From NCBI GenBank assembly GCA_963805715.1, contig CAWDVK010000020.1:1-64000 (forward strand): a DNA stretch of 64,000 nucleotides, given 5' to 3'. This DNA comes from CAWDVK01 sp963805715. Lineage in GTDB: Bacteria > Actinomycetota > Actinomycetes > Streptosporangiales > Streptosporangiaceae. The notes under the pieces are model-generated. The model was not told the origin of the DNA. It did not search any database and saw only the letters and a list, made by a program, of their open reading frames with translations. The position numbers and the translations under genes were made by a program. Below are positions 26,029 to 34,386 of this stretch, piece after piece (positions within the stretch are counted from its first letter, which is position 1; each line of letters begins with the position of its first letter).

Positions 26029-26750
26029 AGCAGCCCGGCGGGCAGCGCGCGCACCGCGAGCAGCAGCAAGCCGACCGGAAACGGCAGGTCAGGGACCTGC
26101 TCGTGGTCATTCTCACGATCACGACCGGAGTAGCTGACGCCGTCTGCTTCCTGCACCTGGGGCACGTCTTCGGCAGTGTGATCACCGGGAACCTGGTGCT
26201 GATCGGCGTCTCGGCCGGCCTGCGCGTCGCCACGCTCGCCGAGCACGCGGGAGTTGCCCTGGCGGGCTATGCGGCGGGGGTGCTCGCGGGCGCGCCGATC
26301 GCCAGGGAGCGGGACCGGAGCCCCGGCGGGCAGCCGGACTGGCCGCCGCGGGTCACGGCCTGCCTGGCAGCCGAGCTGGTGCTGCTGCTCGGATTCAGCG
26401 CCGGCTGGTGGGCGGCGGGAGCGCGGCCGCAGGGCGCTGCGCAGCTCGTGCTGCTGGGCCTGGCCGGGGCCGCCATGGGCATGCAGAGCGCCGCCGTGCG
26501 CCGGCTCGGCCAGCTGTCCACGACCTATCTCACCAGCACGCTGACCGGAGTCCTGGCCGCGCTCGCACTGCGCGAGACGCCGGAAGGACTCGGCCGGAGC
26601 CTGGCCATCCTGGCCGCCATCGTGGCCGGCGCCCTGGCCGGCGCGGCGACAGCCGCGGCAGCGCCGGACGCCGTGCCGGTGCTCCTGCTGGTGCCCAATG
26701 CCGTCGTGCTGACCTGCGCCTGGCGACTGCGCCCGATGTTCCGGCCCTGA
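26025..26750 (+). CDS. DUF1275 (YoaK-like) membrane protein
   Basis: A 241-residue polytopic protein with about six membrane spans. The DLLVVILTITTGVADAVCFLHLGHVFGSVITGNLVLIGV block is the DUF1275 hallmark, repeated more weakly at GMQSAAVRRLGQLSTTYLTSTLTGVLAAL. The family is widespread and its function is unknown; a transporter role has been suggested. The GTG start overlaps the sigma-factor stop (GTGA), so translation is coupled and both are probably in one regulon. Confidence 0.9.
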   Translation: MKQPGGQRAHREQQQADRKRQVRDLLVVILTITTGVADAVCFLHLGHVFGSVITGNLVLIGVSAGLRVATLAEHAGVALAGYAAGVLAGAPIARERDRSPGGQPDWPPRVTACLAAELVLLLGFSAGWWAAGARPQGAAQLVLLGLAGAAMGMQSAAVRRLGQLSTTYLTSTLTGVLAALALRETPEGLGRSLAILAAIVAGALAGAATAAAAPDAVPVLLLVPNAVVLTCAWRLRPMFRP

Positions 26751-27121
26751 CCGGTGTGCGGCCCGCGCCCCGCCGGGTAGCGGGACGCCGCGCTGCCTTG
26801 ATGCGAAACGAACCCCTTCACCCCACTGCCCACGGAGGTCCACGGATCACCAGGTCAGCAGGGCGGCATCCGCTCCGCGGCCGGCTCGACAAGCCGGGGC
26901 GATAGCACCCGCCGGCGCTGCCGGGCGTCGCGTACGCTAGCTACAGGCCCGGATCGGGCGCGGTCGTGCCGCCCGGCTCTTGCGGCCGGGTCCGGCCTGC
27001 ATATCCGGGGCAACTATGGAAAGGCACGTGCGTCAGCATTCCGACGCGGGCGACGAACCCCGGGCAGGCATAACGTGATCCACGCCAGCGAGTCAGGCCG
27101 CAGGGCAGCGCAGGCCAGCCC
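26751..27121. other. Gene-free spacer
   Basis: About 370 bases between the DUF1275 gene and a transporter pair. No recognisable gene, repeat or strong promoter pair. Confidence 0.35.
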
Positions 27122-27268
27122 ATGATCAGTTACGTGCTCGCCCTGCTGGCGGCGACCGTGCACGCGTCCGGCAACGTCCTGAACCGCAAGGTGTCGCTGG
27201 CCGGGCCGGCCCGGGACCGGTTCCGGCTCAGGCTCATGCTGGGCCCGATCGCGGAGCAGTACCGGTGA
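27122..27268 (+). CDS. Short EamA/DMT-like N-terminal fragment
   Basis: A 48-residue frame (MISYVLALLAATVHASGNVLNRKVSL...LRLMLGPIAEQYR). It looks like the first membrane span and loop of a DMT-family transporter, the same pattern as the start of the neighbouring gene, then ends. Its TGA overlaps the GTG of the next gene (GTGA). It may be what is left of a tandem half-transporter, or a genuine small coupled membrane peptide. The ATG follows gcccagcc with no strong ribosome site. Confidence 0.45.
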   Translation: MISYVLALLAATVHASGNVLNRKVSLAGPARDRFRLRLMLGPIAEQYR

Positions 27269-28261
27269 ACGTCGCCCTGGCCCTGGTGGCCGCCATGCTC
27301 ACCGGAGTCGGGCTGGTGCTCCAGCAGCATGCCGCCGAGCAGGCCCCGAAGTCGTATTTCCTGCGGCCGCGGCTCATCATCGAGCTGCTGCACCAGCGCC
27401 GCTGGCTGGCCGGCATCGCCATCATGGTGGCGGGCCAGATCCTGTCGGGCTGGACGCTGGGCCACCTCGACCTGTCGCTGGCCGAGCCGCTGCTGGCCAC
27501 GGAAGCTCATCTTCGCCCTTATCCTCGCCGTCCCGCTGGCCGGGGAGCGCCTGCAGAAATCCGAGCTGCTCGGCGCCATCCTGCTGGGCCTGGGCGTCAC
27601 GGTGCTGTCGGTCTCGCGCTCCGTCACCGGCCAGAGCGTCCGGGTCGGATCCGCGGCCTACTGGCCGGCCGCGGCCGTCATCGGCGTGATCGCCCTGATC
27701 CTGGTCCGGGCCGGCTGGCGGCGGCAGGGCCAGCAGCGGGCCACCCTCACCGGGATCGCCGCCGGCCTGATCTTCGGCATCTCCGACGCGCTCACCCGCA
27801 GCACGCTGGTGACCATCGACGGCCGCTCGATCCTGGCCGCGCTGTCGAGCTGGCCCGTCTACTGCCTGGTGATCGCGAGCCTGGTCGGCATGTGGCTGAT
27901 GGAGGGCGCTTTCAACGCCGCTCCGCTGCATGCCTCGCTGCCGGGCATCACCGCCGCCGAGCCGGTGACGGGCATGCTGCTCGGCGTGGTGGTGTTCGGC
28001 GACGTGATCCGGATCTCGCCCGCCCTGCTCGCCCTGCAGGCGGCCGGCATCGTGGGGCTCGTCGCCGGCGTCATCCTGGTCGCACGGGCGCCCGCGCTCA
28101 GCAGCCTGCGGCCGCGCCGGCCGGCGAGCGTTCCGCACCTGCCCCACCCGCATGTACCGCACCCGCACGTGCCGCACCCGCACGTGCCGCACCCGCACGT
28201 GCCGCACCCGCACGTGAGCGTCAGGCCGCGCCAGCGGCACCGGGCCGAGAAGAAGGCCTGA
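27265..28261 (+). pseudogene. DMT-superfamily transporter with frameshift and His-rich tail
   Basis: Ten-span drug/metabolite-type membrane protein. The first frame runs from GTG 27265 (MNVALALVAAMLTGVGLVLQQ) to LSLAEPLLAT near 27500. The second, shifted by one base, continues LIFALILAVPLAGERLQKSELLGAILLGLGVTV to the end. Deleting one base in acggaagctc (27500-27507) gives the usual LLATELIFALIL. The mature protein would have about 331 residues. The C-terminus carries five copies of a 5-residue PHPHV-type unit encoded by 15-bp DNA repeats, giving a His-rich tail that could bind Zn, Ni or Cu. Real break or sequence error is undecided. Confidence 0.75.
28132..28216 (+). repeat. 15-bp tandem repeat encoding a PHPHV His-rich tail
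   Basis: The unit gtgccgcacccgcac repeats about five times, the first copies diverged. It is in frame and encodes alternating Pro-His residues in the C-terminal tail of the DMT transporter. Confidence 0.85.
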
Positions 28262-28378
28262 CTGGCGGCCCGTGCCCGCTGGCTGCCTGCATCAGTTAGC
28301 CGGGCCGGCCGCTTCATGCTCGCTCCTCAGGGTCCATCGCGGGGTCCCGGTACCGGCCGGGCGGCGCGGTGCCGCCCG

Positions 28379-28504
28379 CTGGTCCGGGCTGCCGCCTTCG
28401 GGATCGCGGCCGCCAACCGGGCCAGGTCCCGCTACACCTGGGACCGGATCGGCCGGGAGGCCATGACCGCCTACGACCGGTCCCTGGCGCGCCCTGCGGC
28501 CTGA
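28379..28504 (+). pseudogene. C-terminal fragment of a family-1 glycosyltransferase
   Basis: About 40 residues reading LVRAAAFGIAAANRARSRYTWDRIGREAMTAYDRSLA, ending at a TGA. The AxxRxRxxYTWDRIxxE pattern is the last helix of GT-B glycosyltransferases (family 1/4). No catalytic domain lies upstream; the preceding 100 bases belong to nothing recognisable. This is a gene tail left after deletion. Confidence 0.55.
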
Positions 28505-28573
28505 GGCCAGGCTCACGTGCGCCGGCCAGGTCAGCCGGCCCGGGCTTCACACCCGGCGCGGCGGGGCATGCCA

Positions 28574-29521
28574 TCAGCTCGCCGCGAGGCCGCCCAGCAG
28601 CCGCCTGGCCGTGGCCAGGCCGTAGCGGCGGCGGGACATGCCCGCCCACGGATCGGCGCCCTGGCCGCCACTGGCCAGCCGGGCGGCGGCCGCGCGCAGC
28701 GTGAACCGGCCCGGCTCCAGGCCGCTGTCCCGTACCTCGTCCCAGTGCAGCGGCATCGCCACCGGCGCGCCCGGCCTGGCCCGGACCGAGTACGGCGCGA
28801 CGACCGTCTGCGCGTAAGCGTTGCGCATCACGTCCGCGTATATCCGGCCGCCCCGGCTGGCCTTCCGCTGCTCGGTCGTGACCAGGTCCGGGTAGCGCGC
28901 GGCGAGCAGGGCGGCTGCCTGCCGGGTGAAGTCACGGGCCGTGCCGAAGTCGGCTCGCCCGTTCAGCGGGACATGGATATGCAGGCCGCTGCCGCCCGTG
29001 CTCTTCACGAACGTGGCCAGTCCGAGCTCCCCTTCCAGCAGGGCGCGCAGATGCAGCGCGGCGATCCGGACGTCGCCGAACCGGCCAGGGCCGGGCGGGT
29101 CGAGGTCGAACACGATCTGGTCGGGGTGATCGATGCGGCCGACCCGGCTGAGGAACACATGCAGCTCGATGCAGCCCTGGTTGGCCAGGTACACCAGTGT
29201 TGCCGCCTTATCGCCGATGACATGCTGCACCACGCCGTCCTGCTTGGCCACCTCGGCCCGGCTGATCCAGGCCGGGAAGTAATCGGGGATGTTCTTCTGG
29301 AAGAAGCGCTCGCCGGTGATGCCGTCGGGGTAGCGGGCGAGCACCAGCGGCCGGCTGCGCAGGTAGGGCAGCATCCGGCTGGCGACGACGCGGTAATACT
29401 CGACGAGCTCGCCCTTGGTGATCTGGTCGCCGGGAAAGTAGACCTTCTCAGGGCGGGAGAGCTGTACGGAGATGCCGCCGACGCGCACCCGCCGTCCGAG
29501 CGTGGCCGTGGCCGCCGTCAC
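28574..29521 (-). CDS. LigD-type DNA polymerase/primase domain protein (NHEJ)
   Basis: A 315-residue stand-alone polymerase domain of the archaeo-eukaryotic primase superfamily, as found in bacterial LigD. It fills and extends ends with nucleotides in Ku-dependent repair. Key blocks: LSRPEKVYFPGDQITKGELVEYYRVVA at the start, IVFDLDPPG with the catalytic Asp pair, STGGSGLHIHVPL with the nucleotide-binding His, and APYSVRARPGAPVAMPLHWDEV. The nuclease and ligase domains are absent, as usual for split LigD systems in actinomycetes. No Ku or ligase gene is in the window. The start has no strong ribosome site. Confidence 0.93.
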   Translation of the reverse strand: MTAATATLGRRVRVGGISVQLSRPEKVYFPGDQITKGELVEYYRVVASRMLPYLRSRPLVLARYPDGITGERFFQKNIPDYFPAWISRAEVAKQDGVVQHVIGDKAATLVYLANQGCIELHVFLSRVGRIDHPDQIVFDLDPPGPGRFGDVRIAALHLRALLEGELGLATFVKSTGGSGLHIHVPLNGRADFGTARDFTRQAAALLAARYPDLVTTEQRKASRGGRIYADVMRNAYAQTVVAPYSVRARPGAPVAMPLHWDEVRDSGLEPGRFTLRAAAARLASGGQGADPWAGMSRRRYGLATARRLLGGLAAS

Positions 29522-29632
29522 GCCAGGGGCCCGGCCGGACCGGGGGACGCGGCAGGCCGGCCTGGCTCGCTGTCCGGTCCCGGATCGCTGTCAGGGTGGG
29601 CGAGAGTGCGCACGTGCACCGTCCCTTCTTCG

Positions 29633-29920
29633 TCAGGTCCTCTCGGGCCGCCGGCGAGACAGCGGGAAGGCGAACCACAGGCCGCCGAACATGCACACAA
29701 CGCAGGCGGCGATCACTGCTCCGGCCCACTGCGCGCGGGTGACGTAGCTGACCACCAGCATGACGGCGGCGGATATGGACAGGGCTACCGTTGCCAGGCC
29801 GAGCAGCGCCATCACGTTGGCGGCGCGGACCAGGTGCTCTTTCTGGTGCTGCCGGAACACCATCCGGTGGTAGGCCGCCTGGGACTCATCCCGCGGGTCG
29901 GCCGCAGCCGCCGATGCCAT
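29633..29920 (-). CDS. Small membrane protein resembling the C-terminal half of DUF6328
   Basis: A 95-residue protein with two membrane spans (about 35-58 and 66-88). The QAAYHRMVFRQHQKEHLVRAANVMALLGL stretch matches what I know of DUF6328 proteins just before their last two spans. Those proteins have about 160 residues and an N-terminal half with two more spans, which is missing here. A strong ribosome site (ggggaggtg) lies 5 bases before ATG 29920, so the short form seems to be expressed. Function unknown. Confidence 0.6.
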   Translation of the reverse strand: MASAAAADPRDESQAAYHRMVFRQHQKEHLVRAANVMALLGLATVALSISAAVMLVVSYVTRAQWAGAVIAACVVCMFGGLWFAFPLSRRRPERT

Positions 29921-30026
29921 CGCCACCTCCCCCGGCCAGCCAGGTTTGCCGGTCGCCGGTGCCCCTGCCTGGTACCCGTAGACAAGCGCCCGAAACGGCA
30001 CCCGGCGGTGAGCCCAGCCACATCAC

Positions 30027-30200
30027 TCAGCCCCGGCTCGGCAGCGCCGGATCGTCGTCGGCCGCCAGCCGCCCGATCTGCTCGGCCGCATGCCTGCCCA
30101 TCTGCAGCGCGGGCTGGGCCAGCTGCGGCACCGGGTGGCCGTCGATGACGGCGATGTCGCCCACGGCGAAAATCCGGTCCTGCCTGCGCCGGAGTCGTTT
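30027..30200 (-). pseudogene. C-terminal remnant of a type II NADH dehydrogenase-like oxidoreductase
   Basis: The minus frame reads RIFAVGDIAVIDGHPVPQLAQPALQMGRHAAEQI before stopping at 30027. The xFAxGDxA...G.P.P..AQ.A.Q.G...A.. pattern is the second FAD-binding motif of Ndh-2 and related pyridine-nucleotide oxidoreductases. Only about 55 of about 420 residues remain, and the end of the protein is also short. The FAD and NADH Rossmann folds are absent. Confidence 0.65.
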
Positions 30201-30261
30201 GACGGCGGGAACCGCGGGTAGCGGGCCGGCTGGCGATGACGGGCATCCGTTCCTGGCCGGC

Positions 30262-30468
30262 CATTCCTGCATGTTCTACGGCAACATGACGCAGGCTGAG
30301 ATCGGCGAGCAGCTGGCCATCTCGCAGATGCATGTATCCCGGCTGCTGTCCCAGGCCCTGACCTACCTGCGCGAGCGCATACTCGGCTCGGACCCGGCAC
30401 CGTCAGTCGCCGGACCGTCGGCCCAGCGGCAGCCAGCGTCCAGGTCAGCCGCCTGCGCGCCGCGCTGA
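30262..30468 (+). pseudogene. Sigma-B/F-type sigma factor region 4 remnant
   Basis: The plus frame reads MFYGNMTQAEIGEQLAISQMHVSRLLSQALTYLRERIL followed by a short tail. This is region 4.2 of the SigB/SigF/SigH(Streptomyces) stress sigma group, where RFYGNMTQ...ISQMHVSRLL is nearly invariant. Regions 2 and 3 are missing; the sequence just upstream belongs to the opposite-strand oxidoreductase remnant. A short translated peptide from ATG 30271 is possible but unlikely to work as a sigma factor. Confidence 0.65.
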
Positions 30469-30535
30469 GCGCCGCCGCGACCGGGCCGGGTCGCCTGGCG
30501 GACGGGCGCTTGCGGTATGTGCCATTCTGTGCTGC

Positions 30536-31495
30536 ATGCGGATGACCGCCGGCAAATATCATGATGCCGGCCCGGCTGGCCAGCCGGCCGGGCCGGGACC
30601 GGCCGGGAGCGGCCCGGCGCCGCTGACCCGCGACCAGGCATTCCAGGCTCTGCGCGCGAACCTGGAGGTCACTGGCCTGCGGGAAGCCGCCGTGTCGGCG
30701 CGCTGCCAGCTGCTGCGCGAGCAGCTTTCCGCCCAGCTCGCGGTGGACGCCGCGTTCGTGACCGGCTCCTGCCGGCGGCACACGCTGATCGCCCCGCTGG
30801 ACGCGGCCGTTATCGACGTGCTCGCGGTGCTGAGGCGGCGGCACCGGTCACGCAGTTCTCTGGGCGTCATCGAGCGCGTTGCCGAGGTGCTCGCGGCCGC
30901 CAGCCCGGCGGGCGCCGTGCGCAGGACCGGCCGCGCGGTGACCGTGACCGGCGGCGAGTTCGCGGTGGACGTGCTGCCGGCCTTCGCCCGGCCGTGGTGG
31001 AGCAGCCATGGCGGGTGGGAAATTGGCGACCCGGCCGGTCTGTCCTGGCTCGGCACGAATCCGGATGAGCACGTTCGGCTGTCGGCGTCAGCGGACCGTG
31101 CCCACGGCGGACAGCTCGTGCCGCGGATCAGGCAGCTCAAGGCCTGGAACCGGCAGGCGGGCGAGCCGCTGCGCTCCTTCCATCTGGAGGTCCTCGCCTG
31201 GTCAGTCTTCGGGACGTCGGCCTGGCGGCACGAGCGCGTGCGGTCCGACTGGGCCAGCGCCCGCCGGTTCTTCGCCGAGGCCAGGGACAAGCTCAGCAGC
31301 CCGCTCTACGATCCGGCCGGATCCGGCAGCGCCGTCGGCGGCTACCTGGACGAGGGGGCAGCAAGCCGCGCGGCCGCCGCGATGACCGCGGCTCATGACC
31401 TGTGCCTGACGGCCGAGACGGCCGTCCGCGACGATGACCTGCGGGCCATGCACCAGGCCTACGGCAGGATCTTCGGTCCCTGCTACCCCGGCTGA
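30536..31495 (+). CDS. CD-NTase (SMODS) family nucleotidyltransferase with altered active site
   Basis: A 319-residue protein of the cGAS/DncV-like nucleotidyltransferase family. The GS motif is at residues 77-78 (FVTGSCRRHTLIAPL). The first two carboxylates normally read D-x-D; here the text is AAVIDVLAV, so the first is Val92 (codon GTT at 30809-30811) and only Asp94 remains. The third acid is present (EFAVDVLPAF, Asp145). Downstream blocks GDPAGLSWLGTNPDEH and QLKAWNRQAGEPLRSFHLEVLA are typical CD-NTase signatures. CBASS defence operons place an effector (phospholipase, nuclease, TM protein) beside this gene; none is here. A dead or regulatory CD-NTase is likely. Confidence 0.82.
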   Translation: MRMTAGKYHDAGPAGQPAGPGPAGSGPAPLTRDQAFQALRANLEVTGLREAAVSARCQLLREQLSAQLAVDAAFVTGSCRRHTLIAPLDAAVIDVLAVLRRRHRSRSSLGVIERVAEVLAAASPAGAVRRTGRAVTVTGGEFAVDVLPAFARPWWSSHGGWEIGDPAGLSWLGTNPDEHVRLSASADRAHGGQLVPRIRQLKAWNRQAGEPLRSFHLEVLAWSVFGTSAWRHERVRSDWASARRFFAEARDKLSSPLYDPAGSGSAVGGYLDEGAASRAAAAMTAAHDLCLTAETAVRDDDLRAMHQAYGRIFGPCYPG

Positions 31496-31524
31496 CCGCG
31501 GCCGTCGCGCCGCGATTCGCCGGG

Positions 31525-32136
31525 CTACTCGGCCGGGACCGGGGACTCGGCGCCGATCGTGGTGTCCTCGCCGTGGCCGGTGTGGACCACCGTTTCCGGC
31601 GGCAGGGTCATGAGCGTGTCATTGAGCGACGCCAGGATGGTGGGGCGGTCGGAATAGGACCGGCCGGTCGCGCCGGGGCCGCCGCGGAAGAGCGTGTCGC
31701 CGGAGAAGACGACCCGCAGCGCCGGCGCGTACAGGCAGACGCTGCCCGGCGAGTGCCCCGGCGTGTGCAGGACCCGCAGCGGCGTGGCCGCGATCTCGAT
31801 GACCTGCTCGTGGCCGAGATCTCCGTCGGGCAGCTCATCGGGGTAGACCATCCGCCACAGCGGCAGGTCGGCCGGATGCAGCAGCACCGGCGCGCCCGCC
31901 CGGTCGCCGACCTCAGCGGCCGCGTTGATGTGATCGTTGTGGCCGTGCGTGCAGACCACGGCGGACAGCCGGCGCCCGCCGACGGCCGCCAGGATCGCCT
32001 CGGCGTCGTGCGCGGCGTCGATGACGATCACCTCGTGCCCGTCCCCGATCAGCCAGACGTTGTTGTCCACGGCGAAGTCCTGGCCGTCCAGCGAGAACGT
32101 TCCCGAGGTGATGAGCCTCTCGACGCGCGCTGTCAT
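31525..32136 (-). CDS. MBL-fold metallo-hydrolase (glyoxalase II / mycothiol-type)
   Basis: A 203-residue metallo-beta-lactamase-fold enzyme. The metal motif is THGHNDHIN, followed by the bridging Asp in VFSGDTLF and later His residues in LHTPGHSPGSV and VHTGHGEDT. The start TARVERLITSGTFSLDGQDFAVDNNVWLIGD is the standard opening of the actinobacterial hydrolases often found beside S-(hydroxymethyl)mycothiol dehydrogenase, where they cleave a thioester or S-conjugate. No such dehydrogenase is adjacent. An in-frame GTG at 32154 would add six residues. Confidence 0.9.
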   Translation of the reverse strand: MTARVERLITSGTFSLDGQDFAVDNNVWLIGDGHEVIVIDAAHDAEAILAAVGGRRLSAVVCTHGHNDHINAAAEVGDRAGAPVLLHPADLPLWRMVYPDELPDGDLGHEQVIEIAATPLRVLHTPGHSPGSVCLYAPALRVVFSGDTLFRGGPGATGRSYSDRPTILASLNDTLMTLPPETVVHTGHGEDTTIGAESPVPAE

Positions 32137-32253
32137 TGCGGCGTCCGCTGGCACATCGCCGTACCGGATCTCATCGCGCGAAGTCCTCCCCTGTCCATGT
32201 CTCGCTCCCGCGTGACACGTGATCGATTATCTCCGTCCCGGCGATGCCGCCCG

Positions 32254-32565
32254 CAGCGGGCCCGGCAGTTGCGGCCGCGCAGCCAGCGCTTCGGCCCGGA
32301 GGTGTTCGACGGGCGGCCGGTGATCGGGATCGCGATGACCTGGTCCGAGCTCGCGCCCTGCAACGCCCGCCTGCACCGCGTCGCCGAGGCGGTCAAGCGC
32401 GGAGCCTGGCAGGCCGGCGGCTTCCCGCCGGAGTTCCCGGTGATGGTCACCGGCGAGACGCTGATGCGGCCGACCGCCATGTTCTGCCGCAACCTGCTGG
32501 CGATGGAGGCCGAGGAGCTGATCGGACCAGCCGACGACGGCTCGGCGGCCGCAGGCCGGGCGCGG
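32254..32565 (+). pseudogene. N-terminal fragment of an IlvD/Edd-family dehydratase
   Basis: The plus frame reads VFDGRPVIGIAMTWSELAPCNARLHRVAEAVKRGAWQAGGFPPEFPVMVTGETLMRPTAMFCRNLLAMEAEELI. This is the opening of sugar-acid dehydratases (arabonate/xylonate type), including the NTWSxLTPCN region whose Cys ligates the Fe-S cluster. Homologues have about 570 residues; here the frame ends after about 100, just where an opposite-strand SDR fragment begins. The start region is also compressed. Non-functional remnant. Confidence 0.75.
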
Positions 32566-32569
32566 GAAT

Positions 32570-32779
32570 ATTGGCCAGGTGAATGACCGCATCCGCGCCG
32601 CTGAGCACCTCGACGGCCTGACCGTAGTCGGTCAGGTCCGCGCGCAGCACGGGCACCCCGATGTCCTCGGCCGGCTGGACCAGGTCAACGGCCTGCACCC
32701 AGTAGTCGTGCTGCACCAGGTCCCGGACTACTGCCCGGCCGGCCTTACCGCTCGCACCGGTCACGCAGACGACGGTCAT
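32570..32779 (-). pseudogene. N-terminal fragment of an NAD-dependent epimerase/SDR
   Basis: From ATG 32779 the frame reads TVVCVTGASGKAGRAVVRDLVQHDYWVQAVDLV...VLRADLTDYGQAVEVLSGADAVIHLANIPAPG, a clear Rossmann start with the TGASGxxG motif and the AVIHLA strand of extended SDRs. After about 70 residues the similarity stops at 32570, where the IlvD fragment of the other strand ends. About 200 residues including the catalytic YxxxK are missing. An intact promoter and start may still give a truncated peptide. Confidence 0.75.
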
Positions 32780-32871
32780 CGTGCTGTCTCCCCTCTCGTC
32801 CTGCCCGGCCTGCGCCGGGCCAGCCTTCCGTGCCCGCCGGCCGGCGGATCACACAACGGACCGGGTGCCTC

Positions 32872-34295
32872 TTACCGGGTCTGGTGCCACGATGCCGTAG
32901 CCGCGCGCAGCGCGGCATAGCGGGAGCGGACCTCCGGCTGCGCCGGTCCGTCGTACTGCCGGGCCGGGCGCGCGGGCCAGTCCGGCGGCGCGGCCGTCCC
33001 GGCCAGCGCCCAGGCGGCCTGCCTGGCCGCGCCCAGCGCCACGTACTCGTCCGGCTCCGGCACCAGGACCGGTGCGCCGACGATGCCGGGCGCGATCTGG
33101 CGGACGGCCTCCGACCGGGCCCCTCCGCCGATGAGCAGGACGCGGCTGCGCCGCACCCCGGCGCCGGCCAGCAGCCCGGCAGCATCGGCCAGCGAGGCCA
33201 GCACGGCCTCGACCGCCGCACGGGCCAGGTTCTGGCTGGTCGCGTTCCGCGTCGTCAGGCCGTCGAGCACCCCGGTGGCCCCGGGCCGGTCTGGCGTCCG
33301 CTCGCCGTCCAGGTACGGCAGCAGGGTGAGGCCGCCCGCGCCGGGATCGGCGGCCAGGGCCAGCGCGGACAGCCCGGCCAGGTCCGTCCCGGCGAGCGTG
33401 GCCGCGGCCGACAGCACCAGGCCGGCGTTCACCGTGCACACCAGCGGCAGGAAGCGGCCGGTCGCATCGGCGAACCCGGCCACGGCCCCGGACGGGTCAG
33501 CGGCGGGTACTCCGCTCACGGCGAAGGCCGTGCCGGAGGTGCCGATCGAGATCGCCACGTCGCCGGGCTGCAGTCCCAGGCCGAACGCGGCGGCCATGTT
33601 GTCGCCCGTTCCGGCGGATACCGCCGCTCCCCCGGCTGTCCGCCCGACGACCTCGGCCGGGCCGGCCAGCCGGGGCAGGGCGACCGGGTGACCGAGCGCC
33701 GCTGCCGCCAGGTCCGGCCGCCAGCTGCCGGTCGCGGGGGCGAAGTAACCGGTACCCGAGGCGTCGCCCCGGTCGGTGGTCAGCCCGGCGGCGGCCTGCC
33801 GGCCGCCCGCTTCCCGGCCGGCCCGGCGCCGCGCAGCCGCCAGGTCAGCCAGTCGTGCGGCAGGGCCACGGCGGCGGCCCTGGCCGCGCTGGCGGGCTCA
33901 TGGTCGGCCAGCCACCGCAGCTTGGTGACCGTGAAGGACGCCGTCGGCACGCTGCCCGTGCTGCTGGCCCACCACGCCGGGCCGCCGTGCTCCCGGACCA
34001 GCGCGGCAGCGGCCGCAGCCGAGCGCATGTCGTTCCACAGCAGGGCGGGCCGGATGACCGAGCCCGCCTCGTCCAGCACGATCATGCCGTGCTGCTGGCC
34101 GGCCACGCCGACGGCCGCGGCGCGGCTGAGCAGCCCCTCGCCGGCCTGCTGCAGCGCGGCCCACCAGGCGGCCGGATCGCACTCGGTGCCATCGGGGTGC
34201 GGCGCCATGCCGCGACCGATGACCGTGCCGTCGTCCCCGTCGCACAGCAGGACTTTCGTCGACTGCGTCGAAGAGTCCACGCCGGCCACCAGCAT
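32872..34295 (-). pseudogene. xylB: Xylulokinase (FGGY kinase) with one frameshift
   Basis: Sugar kinase that phosphorylates D-xylulose for the pentose phosphate route. ATG 34295 has a strong ribosome site (ggagg). The first frame gives MLVAGVDSSTQSTKVLLCD...VGVAGQQHGMIVLDE...LLWNDMRS...LPHDWLTWRLRG and stops at 33780. The second frame, offset by one base, takes over near 33800-33830 with LTTDRGDASGTGYF, then GTGDNMAAAFGLGLQPGDVAISIGTSGTAFAV and VLLIGGGARSEAVRQIAP to TAA 32872. Together they total about 474 residues, full length for XylB. One base appears lost in a G/C-rich run. All kinase motifs are otherwise intact. IlvD and SDR fragments nearby suggest a former pentose-use locus. Confidence 0.82.
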
Positions 34296-34386
34296 GACGG
34301 GTCCTCCAGCCGGGATCGCCGATGACGGCCAGCCTAGGGGAACGGCGCGCCGGAGGCCGGCTGCGTGCGCACGCACCATCCGCAGC

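Noticed and set aside
28124..28220. Short direct repeats considered as a CRISPR array
   Set aside because: Units are 15 bp without spacers, in frame, and encode PHPHV; the same reasoning excludes the 16-, 18-, 21- and 24-bp arrays.
30536..32154. CD-NTase plus MBL hydrolase as a CBASS operon
   Set aside because: The genes are convergent, the hydrolase is a glyoxalase II/mycothiol-type enzyme rather than a known CBASS effector, and the CD-NTase lacks one catalytic Asp.
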